NCBI GenBank assembly: GCA_021805805.1
Contig: JAJZEB010000001.1
Location: 1-64,000 of the forward strand
Source of the DNA: Pseudomonadota bacterium
GTDB lineage: Bacteria > Pseudomonadota > Gammaproteobacteria > Burkholderiales > Burkholderiaceae_C
DNA: 64,000 nt
Reading direction: 5' to 3'
Below the pieces are notes generated by a model. It was not told where the DNA came from, did no database searches, and saw only the letters and a list, made by a program, of their open reading frames with translations. Positions within the stretch are counted from its first letter, which is position 1; each line of letters begins with the position of its first letter. A program made the position numbers and the translations under genes. Positions 8,794 to 17,670 of this stretch are shown piece by piece.

Positions 8794-9607
8794 ATGCCCC
8801 ACCCTGCGCCCGACGATGCCACGCTGCTGGCCGGGCGGCCGCTGCGCCAGTGGCGCCGCAGCCACCCGCTGCTCGACGACCTGATCGCACTGCGCCCGAC
8901 GTGCTGGTTCAACCCGGCGCTGGCACCGGCCGCGCAGGCGCTGGGCGACGTCGGCCTGACGCGCGCCGAGGTCGACGCCGCCGCGGCGCCGGCACTGGGG
9001 CCTGGAACTGCCCGGCACCCTGCTGCTCAAGCTCGACAGCGCGTTGCCGATCTCCGGCTCGATCAAGGCGCGCGGCGGCATCCACGAAGTCCTCGCCCAC
9101 GCCGAAGCGCTGGCGCTGGCCAGCGGCCGACTGCGCGCCGATGCCGACTACGCGCAGCTCGACAGCGACGCCTGGCGCGCGTTCTTCGGCCGCTACCGCA
9201 TCGCGGTCGGCTCCACCGGCAACCTGGGGCTGTCGATCGGCATCGTCGGCGTCACCGCCGCCGACAGCCTCGCGGTGGGCCGCCCGTCGGGTTTCGTCGG
9301 CCGCGCGATGCAGCGGCTGATCGACGGCTACTGCACGGTCGACGACGACGCACTGTTCGCGCTGCTGGGACTGGCGGCGCGCACCGAGGACCTCGCGCTG
9401 GAACCGTCGGCGCTGGCCGGGCTGGCCGCGCTCGCCCACCTCGCCGCGCCGGCGCACGCCGCGGCGCGCGCGCGACTGGGACTGACACCGCAGCGGCTGG
9501 CCGCGGCGCACCACATCGCGTGGATGACCGGCGGCGGCCTGGTGCCGCCGGCGCAGCGGCGCGCCGACCTGCGGCGCGCCCGCGCGGTGCTGGCCGAAGC
9601 CGGATGA
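8794..9607 (+). pseudogene. dsdA: Remnant of D-serine ammonia-lyase (dsdA) with two internal deletions
   Basis: The reading begins in one frame with a normal DsdA N-terminus ([32 protein letters not shown]). It is then lost near 8985-8995, and resumes in another frame with [13 protein letters not shown] and the PLP-lysine motif [12 protein letters not shown]. After [12 protein letters not shown] it jumps directly to [19 protein letters not shown], which in intact DsdA lies about 120-130 residues later. About 170 of the usual 440 codons are missing, including the glycine-rich phosphate-binding loop. The catalytic Lys remains but an active enzyme is very unlikely. The gene lies 45 bases behind hoxW on the same strand. 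An assembly error is possible but would have to occur twice. Confidence 0.85.
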
Positions 9608-9626
9608 CACCGCGCGCGGGCTGGCT

Positions 9627-11498
9627 TCAGCGGCCCAGCACCAGGTTGGGCAGCGGCGACGCGCCGTCGTCCTTGAAGCCGTTGGGCAGGTCGGTGACGT
9701 AGATCCCGGCCCAGCTCTCGCCGGCCGCGTTCAGCGACGCAGCGCTCAGCGCCAGCCACCCCCCGCGCAGCGACTCGCGCTCGACGGCGACCGCGGTCAC
9801 GCTGGAGCCGGCCGGCGCAGCAGGGTCGAGGGTGTTCATGCTGTCGCCGACCGCGACCACCTTGAACAGCGGTCCGATGGTGCTGCCGTTGAACGCCACG
9901 CCATAGATCCCAGAGGCCGGCGCGTCGGCGATATAGGCCGGGTTCAGCGCACCCTTGAAGATCACGCCGCGGTGGCTGTCGACCGCGGCGAAGCCGGATG
10001 CGCGCCAGCGCGGCGGCTCGGCATCGGTGACGTCCGACGAGCCGCTGCTCGACGGTGCCGCCCCGGAGAAGGTCCAGAACAGGAAGTCCTGGAACTGAGC
10101 GCCGGGATCGGATCCGGCCTCGGCGATCATCCGGATCGCGCCGCTGCGGGTATCGACGACGAACAGCCCCTGGTGGTCAGGCACGTAGCGGGTCGTCTGC
10201 CAGCCGCCGTTGCCGTTGGACGTCGCACCGGACTGGCATGCCGCCTGCAACTGCTTGCTGCCGTCGGTCGGACACGTCAGCGTGACGCCATGCATGCCGG
10301 GGCCGTTGCCTTGACTGTCGAGCGCACCGGTGTCCCACGCGCCCCAGAACGCGACCTCGACGCCGTCGAAGGACAGCCCCTCGCCGACCTGGGTGAACAC
10401 CGGCGACGTCGCCGCCGGGGCGATCGGCGGCAGCGGTGCGCCGGTCTTGTCGGGGACCACGGTGCTGCCGATCTGCACCAGCGGGGTCAAGGTCGGAAGG
10501 CTGGCCAGCGGCGCCAGGTAGATCCCGCCAGCGCTGGGGCTGGCCTCGTTGTCCAGGCCGGTGAACACCACTTGGCCGGCTGCCGCGCTCGGCGGAGCGG
10601 TGGAGCCGAAATTGGTTCCGGCAGGCGCGCTGGCCGTGGCGGTGCCCGGGATCGGAGTGTTGCTGTCGGCGATCACCTGCACCGCAGCGTCGGCCGTCTT
10701 CAGATCGCGGAAATAGATCCCGGTCTTGCCCACGCTGGCGCCGGCGACGGTGTCGGTGTAATTGCCCTTGGTCACCAGGTAGCGTCCGCCGGTGACGCTC
10801 GGCGAACCGGGGAACTGGTCGAAACGCACACCGGTCGTGCTCGCGTTGGGTACCTGCATATAGGCGAACTCGGCCACCGCGCCGAGGATGTTGATTCCGG
10901 TCACCAGCCCGCCTGGCATCGTGGCGTAAAGCCCGGTGGTGCCGATGCGCGTTTCGGTCCCGGTTGCCGGATCGGTGTACGTCCAAACCGGCGTGCTCTG
11001 GCCGCGGGTGGCGACCAGGCCCGAGTCCATGTCGATGCGCGGGATCGACGGGAACTCGTTGAACGTGGCGCCGGTGTTGTTCGGTGCCGGCACCGGCACC
11101 GTGGCGGTATCGGCCACGGTGTAGATGGCGGGTTTCGCCGGGCACATGTCGACGGTGTAGACACCGCGTTGCGGCTGCGCATCGGAGCCTCCGCCGCCGC
11201 TGGCGGTTCTGGCGCGACCGCGGAACACCAGCAGCCCGTAGGTGTTGATCGACGGCTGGTTGTAGCTGAAGAAATTCAGCTGCGGCGAATCGGGCATCAC
11301 CGTGTTGTTGTCGGTCGCGGTTTTCCAGGCCCCGATCACGTCGTTGCCGGGAACGCAGGCGACGACGTTGTCGCCCGGATTCGACGGATCGTAGGAATTG
11401 AGTGGAGTCGTCGCGGTCCCGCCTCCGCCGCAAGCGGCCAGTGCGGCGGCCAGCGCGGTGACGGACAGCAGGTACGACAGCTGACGGGTTGCAGGCAT
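9627..11498 (-). CDS. Exported lipoprotein of unknown function, beta-propeller-like
   Basis: This is a 623-residue protein with a lipoprotein signal (LAAALAAC, lipid-bearing Cys at about residue 23) followed by a Gly-rich linker, so it is probably membrane-anchored outside the cytoplasm. The body has no domain I can name. Short strands of the form G-[IVL]-[YF] recur throughout (GVYTVDM, GLYATM, GIYFRDLK, GIYLAPL, GLFVVDTR, GIYGVAF, GIYVTDL), each after a loop. This suggests repeated beta-blades, as in a propeller. It is divergent from the sigma-54 activator gene across 269 bases, so the two may share regulation. Confidence 0.75.
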   Translation of the reverse strand: MPATRQLSYLLSVTALAAALAACGGGGTATTPLNSYDPSNPGDNVVACVPGNDVIGAWKTATDNNTVMPDSPQLNFFSYNQPSINTYGLLVFRGRARTASGGGGSDAQPQRGVYTVDMCPAKPAIYTVADTATVPVPAPNNTGATFNEFPSIPRIDMDSGLVATRGQSTPVWTYTDPATGTETRIGTTGLYATMPGGLVTGINILGAVAEFAYMQVPNASTTGVRFDQFPGSPSVTGGRYLVTKGNYTDTVAGASVGKTGIYFRDLKTADAAVQVIADSNTPIPGTATASAPAGTNFGSTAPPSAAAGQVVFTGLDNEASPSAGGIYLAPLASLPTLTPLVQIGSTVVPDKTGAPLPPIAPAATSPVFTQVGEGLSFDGVEVAFWGAWDTGALDSQGNGPGMHGVTLTCPTDGSKQLQAACQSGATSNGNGGWQTTRYVPDHQGLFVVDTRSGAIRMIAEAGSDPGAQFQDFLFWTFSGAAPSSSGSSDVTDAEPPRWRASGFAAVDSHRGVIFKGALNPAYIADAPASGIYGVAFNGSTIGPLFKVVAVGDSMNTLDPAAPAGSSVTAVAVERESLRGGWLALSAASLNAAGESWAGIYVTDLPNGFKDDGASPLPNLVLGR

Positions 11499-11767
11499 GA
11501 TCGGCTCCTTCGCGCGCCAATACGTAATAGGTTGTTTCAGTCTGTTCTGCGCATCGAATCCGGTCCATGCGCTGGATCAAGCTGCCCTGCGCTCAGGCCG
11601 AGCCTGCGCCGCATGCGCCCCGCCGGAACAAGCCGTGCACGGCGATCGGCGCGCCGCAGCCCCCGACATCAACAACCGCCGCTGCCGCGCGCACCGCACG
11701 GCAGCGGCGATGCGCACAATGCAGCCGACGCGGTGCCTGCGCATCGCGCCGATCCGGAGGTACACAG

Positions 11768-13159
11768 ATGCCAGCAGCAACAGATCCCATCGACCTGATC
11801 GCGTTCGGTGCCGAGCCCGATGCCGCGTGGCGGCGAGCCGCGCTCGACGCCGGATTCGCCTGGCACTCCGCAGCCGACATCGCAGCGCTGCATGCGGCGC
11901 TGCAGCGCAATGGCAATGGGGTCTGCGGCGTCCTGCTCGACTTGCGCGACGTCGACGACGCCGGAGCGTTGCAGGCGCTGGCTGGCGAACTCGCCGCGCC
12001 ACGGCTGCGCAGCCTGAGCGTGCAGCGCAGCGACATGGCAACCAGCGGCGCGCTGTTCGAGCTGGCACTGCGCTATTGCGTCGACAGCCTGGTCGAGCCG
12101 GTTTCGACCACGGTGCTGAAGCTGGCGCTCGACAGCCTGCACCGGCGCCTCCGATTGCTCGGCGAGGCGCGCCAGCGCAGCGCGCCTGCAGGCGCGCTGG
12201 GCGCTGCCGGCGGATTCGGCGGCCTGCTCGGGCAAAGCCGGCCGATGCTGCGTCTGTTCTCCGAGCTGGAAAAGGTCGCCGCCGCCGACGTGCCGGTATT
12301 CATCGCCGGCGAGACCGGGGTCGGCAAGGAACTGGCCGCACGCGCCATCCACGAACTCTCGCCGCGGCGCGGGCAACCGTTCGTCGCCATCAACTGCGGC
12401 TCGATTCAGCCGCACCTGCTGCAATCGGAACTCTTCGGTTATGAAAAGGGCGCTTTCACCGGCGCGAGTCAGCGCAGGATCGGGCGCATCGAAGCGGCCG
12501 CCGGAGGCACGCTGCTGCTCGACGAAATCGGCGACCTTCCGGCCGACGCGCAGGCCGGCCTGCTGCGTTTCCTGCAGGAAGGGCGCATCGATCGGCTGGG
12601 CGGAACCACATCGATCGCGGTCGACGTGCGGGTGCTGTCGGCGACCCACGTCGACCTGGAGCAGGCACAGCGCAGCGGCCAGTTCAGGACCGACCTCTAC
12701 CACCGGCTCTGCGTGGTCGAGATCGACGTCCCGCCGCTGCGCGCGCGCGGCGACGACATCGTGCTGCTCGCCGACACCGTGCTTCTGCGCCACGGCGGAG
12801 CCCCGCCCCGGCGCATCGTCGGCTTCACCGACGCTGCGCTGCATGCGCTGCGCGCGCACGACTGGCCAGGCAATGTGCGCGAGCTGATCAACCGGGTCCG
12901 GCGCGCGATCGTCATGTGCGAAGGCACGCGCATCGATGCCGCCGACCTCGGCCTGAACGCGCCGGCCGACGGCGAGGTTGCGGCGACCAGCCTGGAGCAG
13001 GTGCGCGACCAGGCGATCGGACGCGCGATCAACCTCGCGCTTGAGCGCAACCAGCACATGGTGGTGCGCGCCGCAGACGAACTCGGCGTGTCGCGCGCGA
13101 CCTTGTACCGGCTGATGGAGCGCCACGGCATCCCGCCCGAGAGCCGACACCGCGCCTGA
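11768..13159 (+). CDS. Sigma-54-dependent activator with degenerate receiver-like N-terminus (VpsR-like)
   Basis: This 463-residue enhancer-binding protein activates sigma-54 promoters. The start has GGAGG seven bases upstream. Residues 1-130 look like a receiver domain without a clear phosphorylation pocket. The AAA+ domain has Walker A GETGVGKE, the sigma-54-contacting loop GAFTGAS, and Walker B LLLDEIGDL. A Fis-type helix-turn-helix closes the protein (VVRAADELGVSRATLYRLM). This layout resembles VpsR and related regulators of biofilm matrix genes, some of which bind cyclic di-GMP. It lies convergent to the Fap operon, which has a sigma-54-type promoter, so it is probably that operon's activator; this link is inference. 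Confidence 0.88.
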   Translation: MPAATDPIDLIAFGAEPDAAWRRAALDAGFAWHSAADIAALHAALQRNGNGVCGVLLDLRDVDDAGALQALAGELAAPRLRSLSVQRSDMATSGALFELALRYCVDSLVEPVSTTVLKLALDSLHRRLRLLGEARQRSAPAGALGAAGGFGGLLGQSRPMLRLFSELEKVAAADVPVFIAGETGVGKELAARAIHELSPRRGQPFVAINCGSIQPHLLQSELFGYEKGAFTGASQRRIGRIEAAAGGTLLLDEIGDLPADAQAGLLRFLQEGRIDRLGGTTSIAVDVRVLSATHVDLEQAQRSGQFRTDLYHRLCVVEIDVPPLRARGDDIVLLADTVLLRHGGAPPRRIVGFTDAALHALRAHDWPGNVRELINRVRRAIVMCEGTRIDAADLGLNAPADGEVAATSLEQVRDQAIGRAINLALERNQHMVVRAADELGVSRATLYRLMERHGIPPESRHRA

Positions 13160-13284
13160 ACACGCCGGCGCGGCGCGCGCCAAGTCGCTGCGCCGCCGGG
13201 CCGCCCCAAGATTGCTTGACCCCACGGGGATGAGGCGGGACCAGCGGCCGTGCCTGCGCACGACCGCGCGCCCGCCGAATCCGA

Positions 13285-13300
13285 GCAGCCTGCAGGCTGC
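13285..13300. other. Perfect 16-bp palindrome between convergent genes
   Basis: The sequence GCAGCCTGCAGGCTGC reads the same on both strands. It sits in the 180-base gap between the activator gene and fapF, which converge here. It lacks a loop and a T-tract, so it is not a typical intrinsic terminator. It could still fold or bind a protein. Confidence 0.3.
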
Positions 13301-13339
13301 GAGGTGGAACGGACTGGGCGCAGCCCGGCCCTGGGGCGC

Positions 13340-14671
13340 TCAGAAGCGGTACGGGAAACGGATCGACAGCGCATAGTTCGGCGCATCCGGAGTCAAGCCC
13401 GCCTGCAGCATTGCGCTCAGAGTCAGGTGATCGCTCAACGCGTAGTTGACCCCGAACCCAAGCGAGACGTTGGTGCTGGCGCTGCCGGCGACCGTCTGCC
13501 AGCCCTGGCCGGGCAGTTCGACCCTGGTCGAGCGCGCAATCAGGCTGGTCAGGCTGGTACTGACCGAGGCACGGTCGTTGAGCACCAGCGCGAAGCCGCC
13601 GCCGATCTGCACGCCGTCGCCGAGCTTGACCCGCCCGGGACTGTTGATCGACGCCGGGTCGATGTTGCCGACGCTGCGCGTGACGTTGTACAGATAGCCG
13701 AGGCTGCCGAACAGCACCAGCGGATCGCTGCTGGTCAGGAACGAGACCGAAGGATTGATGCTCCAGACCCCGTTTCCGGTCGGCAGCCGTTGCGGGACCT
13801 GCAGGTTGGTGTTCTGCGCGTCGGGCTGGTAGACCGCGATGCCGAACGGCGAGGTTCCGGTCGGCGCAGTGACCTTCAGCGAAGCGACGACATCGGGGAC
13901 ACGGCCGTGTTCGCGCACCAGACGATAGTCGAAGCCGAAGTTGACGTCGCCGATCGCGTCGCTGCTCACCGTCGACTGGCTGATGGCCGAGCTCGACGCG
14001 TTCTGCCCGGCGCTGAGGAATCGGCTGTTGCGCAAAACGTACGGCAGGTCGATGTTCAAAGTCAGGTCGTCGCCGATTCCGTATTGCGCGGCGAGGTCGA
14101 AAGTGTCGATATGCGCCTTTGTCTGCGCGATCGAAATGTTGCCGAGAAAAATCGCGTCGAGGGCAAGAAAGCCGCTGAGCGCGAGTTCACGTCGGTCGTA
14201 GTAGCTGTCGCTCCAGCCGGCTGTCAGCGTCAGGCGACGGTGGAACAGCGGCGCATGGCCCTGCGCCGCGACCTCGGTGCGGCTTTGCCGCACTTCGCCG
14301 GCCGGCGCTTCGTGCGTCGTGCCCAGCGTCGGCAGCGCCGCATCGGAAGGTGCCTGCGCTTGCGCCAGCACGATGGCGCCGGGTGCGGTCGCAGGCTGCA
14401 CCGGAACCCCGGCGACAGGCTCGCCGCGCAACAGCTGTGCGCCGAGCGGATCACCCGGATAGCCCTTGCCGCGCTGACCCATCTGCAGCTGCACCACCCG
14501 CGCGCGCAGCGCGTCGATTTCCGCGTGCTGCTGCGCGACCTGCCTGCCGAGCGCGCGCACCTGCTGTTGCAGCACGGCTAGCGCGTCGTCGGACGCCGCG
14601 TGCGCCGCAGCGGTGCCGGCGAGACAGCCGAGAAGCGGGGCCGCGACAGCGGCCAGCAAAGGATTTTTCAT
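13340..14671 (-). CDS. fapF: FapF-like outer-membrane amyloid exporter
   Basis: This 443-residue protein has a signal peptide (residues 1-25). A coiled-coil segment follows (about 28-65, LQQQVRALGRQVAQQHAEID), then a Pro/Ala-rich linker to about 135, and a C-terminal beta-barrel of amphipathic strands ending in the aromatic LSIRFPYRF. An N-terminal coiled coil, a linker and a barrel is the layout of Pseudomonas FapF, the trimeric channel that secretes Fap amyloid subunits. It is the last gene of the operon, as fapF is in Pseudomonas. The assignment rests on architecture and gene order rather than on a sequence search. Confidence 0.78.
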   Translation of the reverse strand: MKNPLLAAVAAPLLGCLAGTAAAHAASDDALAVLQQQVRALGRQVAQQHAEIDALRARVVQLQMGQRGKGYPGDPLGAQLLRGEPVAGVPVQPATAPGAIVLAQAQAPSDAALPTLGTTHEAPAGEVRQSRTEVAAQGHAPLFHRRLTLTAGWSDSYYDRRELALSGFLALDAIFLGNISIAQTKAHIDTFDLAAQYGIGDDLTLNIDLPYVLRNSRFLSAGQNASSSAISQSTVSSDAIGDVNFGFDYRLVREHGRVPDVVASLKVTAPTGTSPFGIAVYQPDAQNTNLQVPQRLPTGNGVWSINPSVSFLTSSDPLVLFGSLGYLYNVTRSVGNIDPASINSPGRVKLGDGVQIGGGFALVLNDRASVSTSLTSLIARSTRVELPGQGWQTVAGSASTNVSLGFGVNYALSDHLTLSAMLQAGLTPDAPNYALSIRFPYRF

Positions 14672-14737
14672 TGCGATCGTCGAAGTGTTGTTGTCGTGTG
14701 TGTCGCAGTTGCACGGGCCGGCGCTGGCAAGGCCTGT

Positions 14738-15442
14738 TCAGGATCGCGGCATCGCGTTGCGCAGCTGTTGCAGCAACGCCGGCGAGGCGATTCCGGAGCT
14801 GGCGTGGGTCAGGACCGTCAGCACCGCATCGTTGCGCACGGTCTGGCCGTCGCCGGAGATGTGCAAGGCCTGACCGATGGCGCTGCCGAAGGCCTGCGTG
14901 GCCGAACCCAGCGGGGTAACGATCGCCAGCACGAGTCCACCGTGGCCGTCGCTTCCGATCCGGGCGCTCGCGCCCCCGGCGCTGTAGCTGGCCGCGGCTG
15001 CGCCGGGCGCGATCGGCGCCAGCGCGGTGCCGTCGGGCAGCAGCTGGAGCGTGAAACTGTTGGTCGCCTGGTTGGCGTCGCCGGCGACCTGGGTCAGCTG
15101 GCCGATTCCGCCGACCTCCAGTGCACCGCTGGTGCTGCCGGTGGCCGCACCGGAGATGCTGCCCCGGCCGCCTGCGCTGCCGATCCATTGCACCGCCGGT
15201 TGTGCGCCGCCCAGGCCACTGACTTGCAAGGTCCCGCTCGCACCGAGCGCGCCTTGCGGGTTGTTCCAGCTCGACACCAGTTCGAGCCGGAAGCCGGTGA
15301 TCGCGTTGCCGGGAATTCCGCGGCCGCGCGCCTGCGCCAGCTGCGCGTCGCCGACGACGCGGATCGACGGCATGGCCGCAGCGGCCTGCGCGGCCACGGC
15401 GGCCGTCGCCAGCAGCGCGGCGGAGAAGGTTCGCATGGACAT
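14738..15442 (-). CDS. fapE: FapE-like secreted protein of the amyloid operon
   Basis: This is a 234-residue protein with a signal peptide (about residues 1-23, ending AAAAM) and no membrane segment afterwards. It is rich in Gly, Ala, Ser and beta-strand patterns. There is a FRLELVSSWNNPQG segment near 50 and a hydrophobic C-terminus with LLQQLRNAM. Its place between the protease gene and fapF matches fapE in the known fapABCDEF order. In Pseudomonas FapE is a minor fibre-associated component. The ATG at 15442 has GAGG upstream and is preferred to the GTG three bases earlier. Identification relies mainly on gene order. Confidence 0.65.
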   Translation of the reverse strand: MSMRTFSAALLATAAVAAQAAAAMPSIRVVGDAQLAQARGRGIPGNAITGFRLELVSSWNNPQGALGASGTLQVSGLGGAQPAVQWIGSAGGRGSISGAATGSTSGALEVGGIGQLTQVAGDANQATNSFTLQLLPDGTALAPIAPGAAAASYSAGGASARIGSDGHGGLVLAIVTPLGSATQAFGSAIGQALHISGDGQTVRNDAVLTVLTHASSGIASPALLQQLRNAMPRS

Positions 15443-15481
15443 CACACACCTCGTGCAGGATCGACCACGACGCGTGGTCGG

Positions 15482-16204
15482 CTAGAAATTGCCGAATTTC
15501 GGTATGCCGAACTCGGCCACCGGAGCGGCCTGGTGCAGCAGAACATCGTGTGCCCGACGCGCGCGCGAGAAGTTGTCTCGCAACAGCGGCGAGTCGGTGA
15601 GGAACGGGCGACCGACGACGGCCAGCACCAGGCCCTGCCAGCTGCGCGCGAAGGTCTCGACGTCGATCGCGCGGTTGCCCAGCGCCGGATCGCTGATGAA
15701 CACCAGGTCGCGGTCGACCTTCTTCACGACGACGAAATGGCTGTAGCCATTGACCTCGAGCAGCACGATGACCGGGATGCGCAAGTGGCGCATCGCGGCC
15801 ATGTTGACCTCGAATCCCACCGCGTGCAGCCCCAGCGTCTCGACGAAGGCCTTCATGTCGAGCATCGAAAATCCGCTCTTCAGCACCTCGGCCGGATGCG
15901 CCACCAGACGCATCATCGCGACGATGGTCTGCGCTTCGCTGAAATGGAAGCCGTAACCGTCGTCGAGCAAGGTGGCGAGCGCCGCGGCGCCGCAGCTGAA
16001 ATCGCGCTGCTGCGCGACCATGCCGCTGTAGCGCAAGGCGCGCATTCCCGACAGCGAGCTTTGCACTGCGAGCCCGGGAACCGGCAGCAACTGGGCTGCG
16101 GCAGCCGCGCGCCACCCCGGCAGCGCCAGCGCCGCGGCGAGCACGCAGGCGCACGCGGCGCGAAGTCCGCGTGCGCGGCGCGACGTGACGAACATCGTGC
16201 GCAT
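15482..16204 (-). CDS. fapD: FapD-like C39-family cysteine protease
   Basis: This is a secreted papain-like peptidase of the C39 (bacteriocin-processing) fold, about 240 residues long, with an N-terminal export signal. The catalytic triad is visible: Cys in QQRDFSCGAAALATLL, His in GYSHFVVVKKV, and Asp in VFISDPALGN. In Pseudomonas, FapD is a C39 protease needed for Fap fibre export, and the gene stands in the same place here, after the major subunit. The ATG at 16204 was chosen; a TTG at 16222 overlapping the preceding stop is the alternative. Its substrate is presumably a Fap subunit or FapF. Confidence 0.82.
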   Translation of the reverse strand: MRTMFVTSRRARGLRAACACVLAAALALPGWRAAAAAQLLPVPGLAVQSSLSGMRALRYSGMVAQQRDFSCGAAALATLLDDGYGFHFSEAQTIVAMMRLVAHPAEVLKSGFSMLDMKAFVETLGLHAVGFEVNMAAMRHLRIPVIVLLEVNGYSHFVVVKKVDRDLVFISDPALGNRAIDVETFARSWQGLVLAVVGRPFLTDSPLLRDNFSRARRAHDVLLHQAAPVAEFGIPKFGNF

Positions 16205-16218
16205 CGCGCCGGCCCCGT

Positions 16219-17028
16219 TCAAGGCGCCTGGATCAGCGACAACCCGTTGTGCTGCAGGTTGCCGACACCCGACGCGACGTTGACGCCGATGTTGCCGGCG
16301 GCGTTGGCCAGCGCACTGCCGTTGATCGCCGCAGTGTTGCTGAACGATCCGCTCTCGGTATTGCCCGACGCGATCTGCGCATTGGTCGCGGTGGCCATCG
16401 CAAGCACCGGGTTGGCGCTCTTGGTGATCGCCATGCCGTTGCTTTGCGCATTGCCGACGCCGGCCGCGACGTTCGCCGTGACGTTGCCCGAAGCGCCGCT
16501 GAGTGCGCTGTCGCCAAGCGCGGCCGCGGTCGAGTTGTTGCCGCTCAGGCTGTTGCCGTTCGCGCCTTGCGTATTGGCGACGCTGGCCGCGCCGAACACG
16601 TTCGTTGCAGCGATCGCAGCGATCGCGGTGTCATTCGACTGCACGTTCTGCGCCCCGGCTGCCGAGTTCAGTCCGACATTGCCCTTCGCGCTGGCTCCGG
16701 CGCTGTTGCCCACCGAGGCCTGCATGCCGTTGGCCGGAGTCGGCGGGTTGCCGTGACCGCCATCGCCGCCGTCACCGTGGTCGCCTCCGGGCGGATACGA
16801 CATCGGCGCCGAGACGAGCACGCCTCCGGTGTTCTGGGTGCTGTCGACCTGCGCGCCGGCGCTGGCGCCCACGGTGATCGAACCCTTGACGACAATGCCG
16901 CCCTGATCATGCCCGTCATGCCCGTCATGCCCGTCATACGGACCCGACGGCCCCGCCTGTGCGGCGGCGGCCGCGAACAGCGTGGCGACGGCGACCGCGA
17001 CCAGCCTGGCGTTGAAGTGGGTGTTCAT
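16219..17028 (-). CDS. fapC: FapC-like major amyloid subunit with three imperfect repeats
   Basis: This is a 269-residue exported protein (signal peptide 1-25). It contains three repeats spaced about 65 residues apart: GNVGLNSAAGAQNVQSND near 116, GNVTANVAAGVGNAQSNG near 181, and GNIGVNVASGVGNLQHNG near 245. They are separated by Ala/Ser/Asn-rich linkers. Three Asn/Gln/Gly repeats joined by linkers are the hallmark of FapC and FapB. The mature protein has no Cys, unlike the Pseudomonas subunits with a C-terminal CxC. The N-terminus carries DGHDGHDGHD, a possible metal-binding stretch. The ATG overlaps the upstream stop (ATGA) and follows CAGGAG. Confidence 0.8.
   Translation of the reverse strand: MNTHFNARLVAVAVATLFAAAAAQAGPSGPYDGHDGHDGHDQGGIVVKGSITVGASAGAQVDSTQNTGGVLVSAPMSYPPGGDHGDGGDGGHGNPPTPANGMQASVGNSAGASAKGNVGLNSAAGAQNVQSNDTAIAAIAATNVFGAASVANTQGANGNSLSGNNSTAAALGDSALSGASGNVTANVAAGVGNAQSNGMAITKSANPVLAMATATNAQIASGNTESGSFSNTAAINGSALANAAGNIGVNVASGVGNLQHNGLSLIQAP
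16911..16937 (-). repeat. Three 9-bp tandem repeats encoding DGH units in FapC-like protein
   Basis: The nine bases GCCCGTCAT (plus strand) occur three times in a row without change. On the coding strand they give repeated Asp-Gly-His. Identical DNA copies suggest slippage and possible variation in copy number. Confidence 0.8.
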
Positions 17029-17639
17029 GGAATGCTCCTGGAGTTGGACGAAGGAAGTCCCGGCGCCTGCAGCATGAAGGCGTTGCCGGTGGTATTGCCA
17101 AGGCCTGCGGTCTGGTTCACCTGCACCACGCCGCCGGCGCCGCGAAACGCACCGGGATCGATGCGCGCGGACCGTTCGGCAGTCGGTGCAGGGCCGTTGT
17201 CAGGCCCCGGACTCGGGACCGCGGCGGCCAAGCTGCCTGCCGCCACGATGTGGATCTGGGTGCTGGCGCCGAACAGCGCGACATTGACCTGGCTGTTGCC
17301 TGCGCCGCTGACCTGGTTCAGCGCGACGACGCCGTGCGCGCCTTCGAAGGCGCCTGAGGCGATGCTGCTGCGCAGCGCACCGTCGGTGCCTGCGGCGCTG
17401 GTCGTGAATTGGCCGATCGCGGTCGCGGCCAGGCCCGCGGGCGCCAGCGCCGCGCTGTTGACCTGTGCGTTGCCGCGTCCGGCGGCGACGTTGAGCGCGA
17501 TGTTGCCCGCGGCATGCGCGCCGACTCCGCCCTGCACCTGGGTGCTGTCGTCGGCGTGCGCCAGACCGAACGCTGCAGCGCAGCCGGCGGCGACGCACAA
17601 ACGCCGCAGCGCGGGTGGAGAGATGATCGCAACAGACAT
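17025..17639 (-). CDS. Fap amyloid subunit-like protein (FapA/FapB position), three repeats
   Basis: This is a 204-residue exported protein (signal peptide about 1-29, ending AHAD), first gene of the operon. It also has three repeats: GNIALNVAAGRGNAQVNS near 45, GVVALNQVSGAGNSQVNV near 103, and GVVQVNQTAGLGNTTGNA near 170. These match the repeat pattern of the next protein but the linkers differ. It could be the FapB-type nucleator or the FapA-type chaperone; the sequence alone does not decide. GGAGG lies seven bases before the ATG, and a sigma-54-type promoter lies just upstream. Only five genes are present, against six in Pseudomonas. Confidence 0.75.
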   Translation of the reverse strand: MSVAIISPPALRRLCVAAGCAAAFGLAHADDSTQVQGGVGAHAAGNIALNVAAGRGNAQVNSAALAPAGLAATAIGQFTTSAAGTDGALRSSIASGAFEGAHGVVALNQVSGAGNSQVNVALFGASTQIHIVAAGSLAAAVPSPGPDNGPAPTAERSARIDPGAFRGAGGVVQVNQTAGLGNTTGNAFMLQAPGLPSSNSRSIP

Positions 17640-17670
17640 CTGGACGCCTCCGGACTCGATGCGTCCCTTC

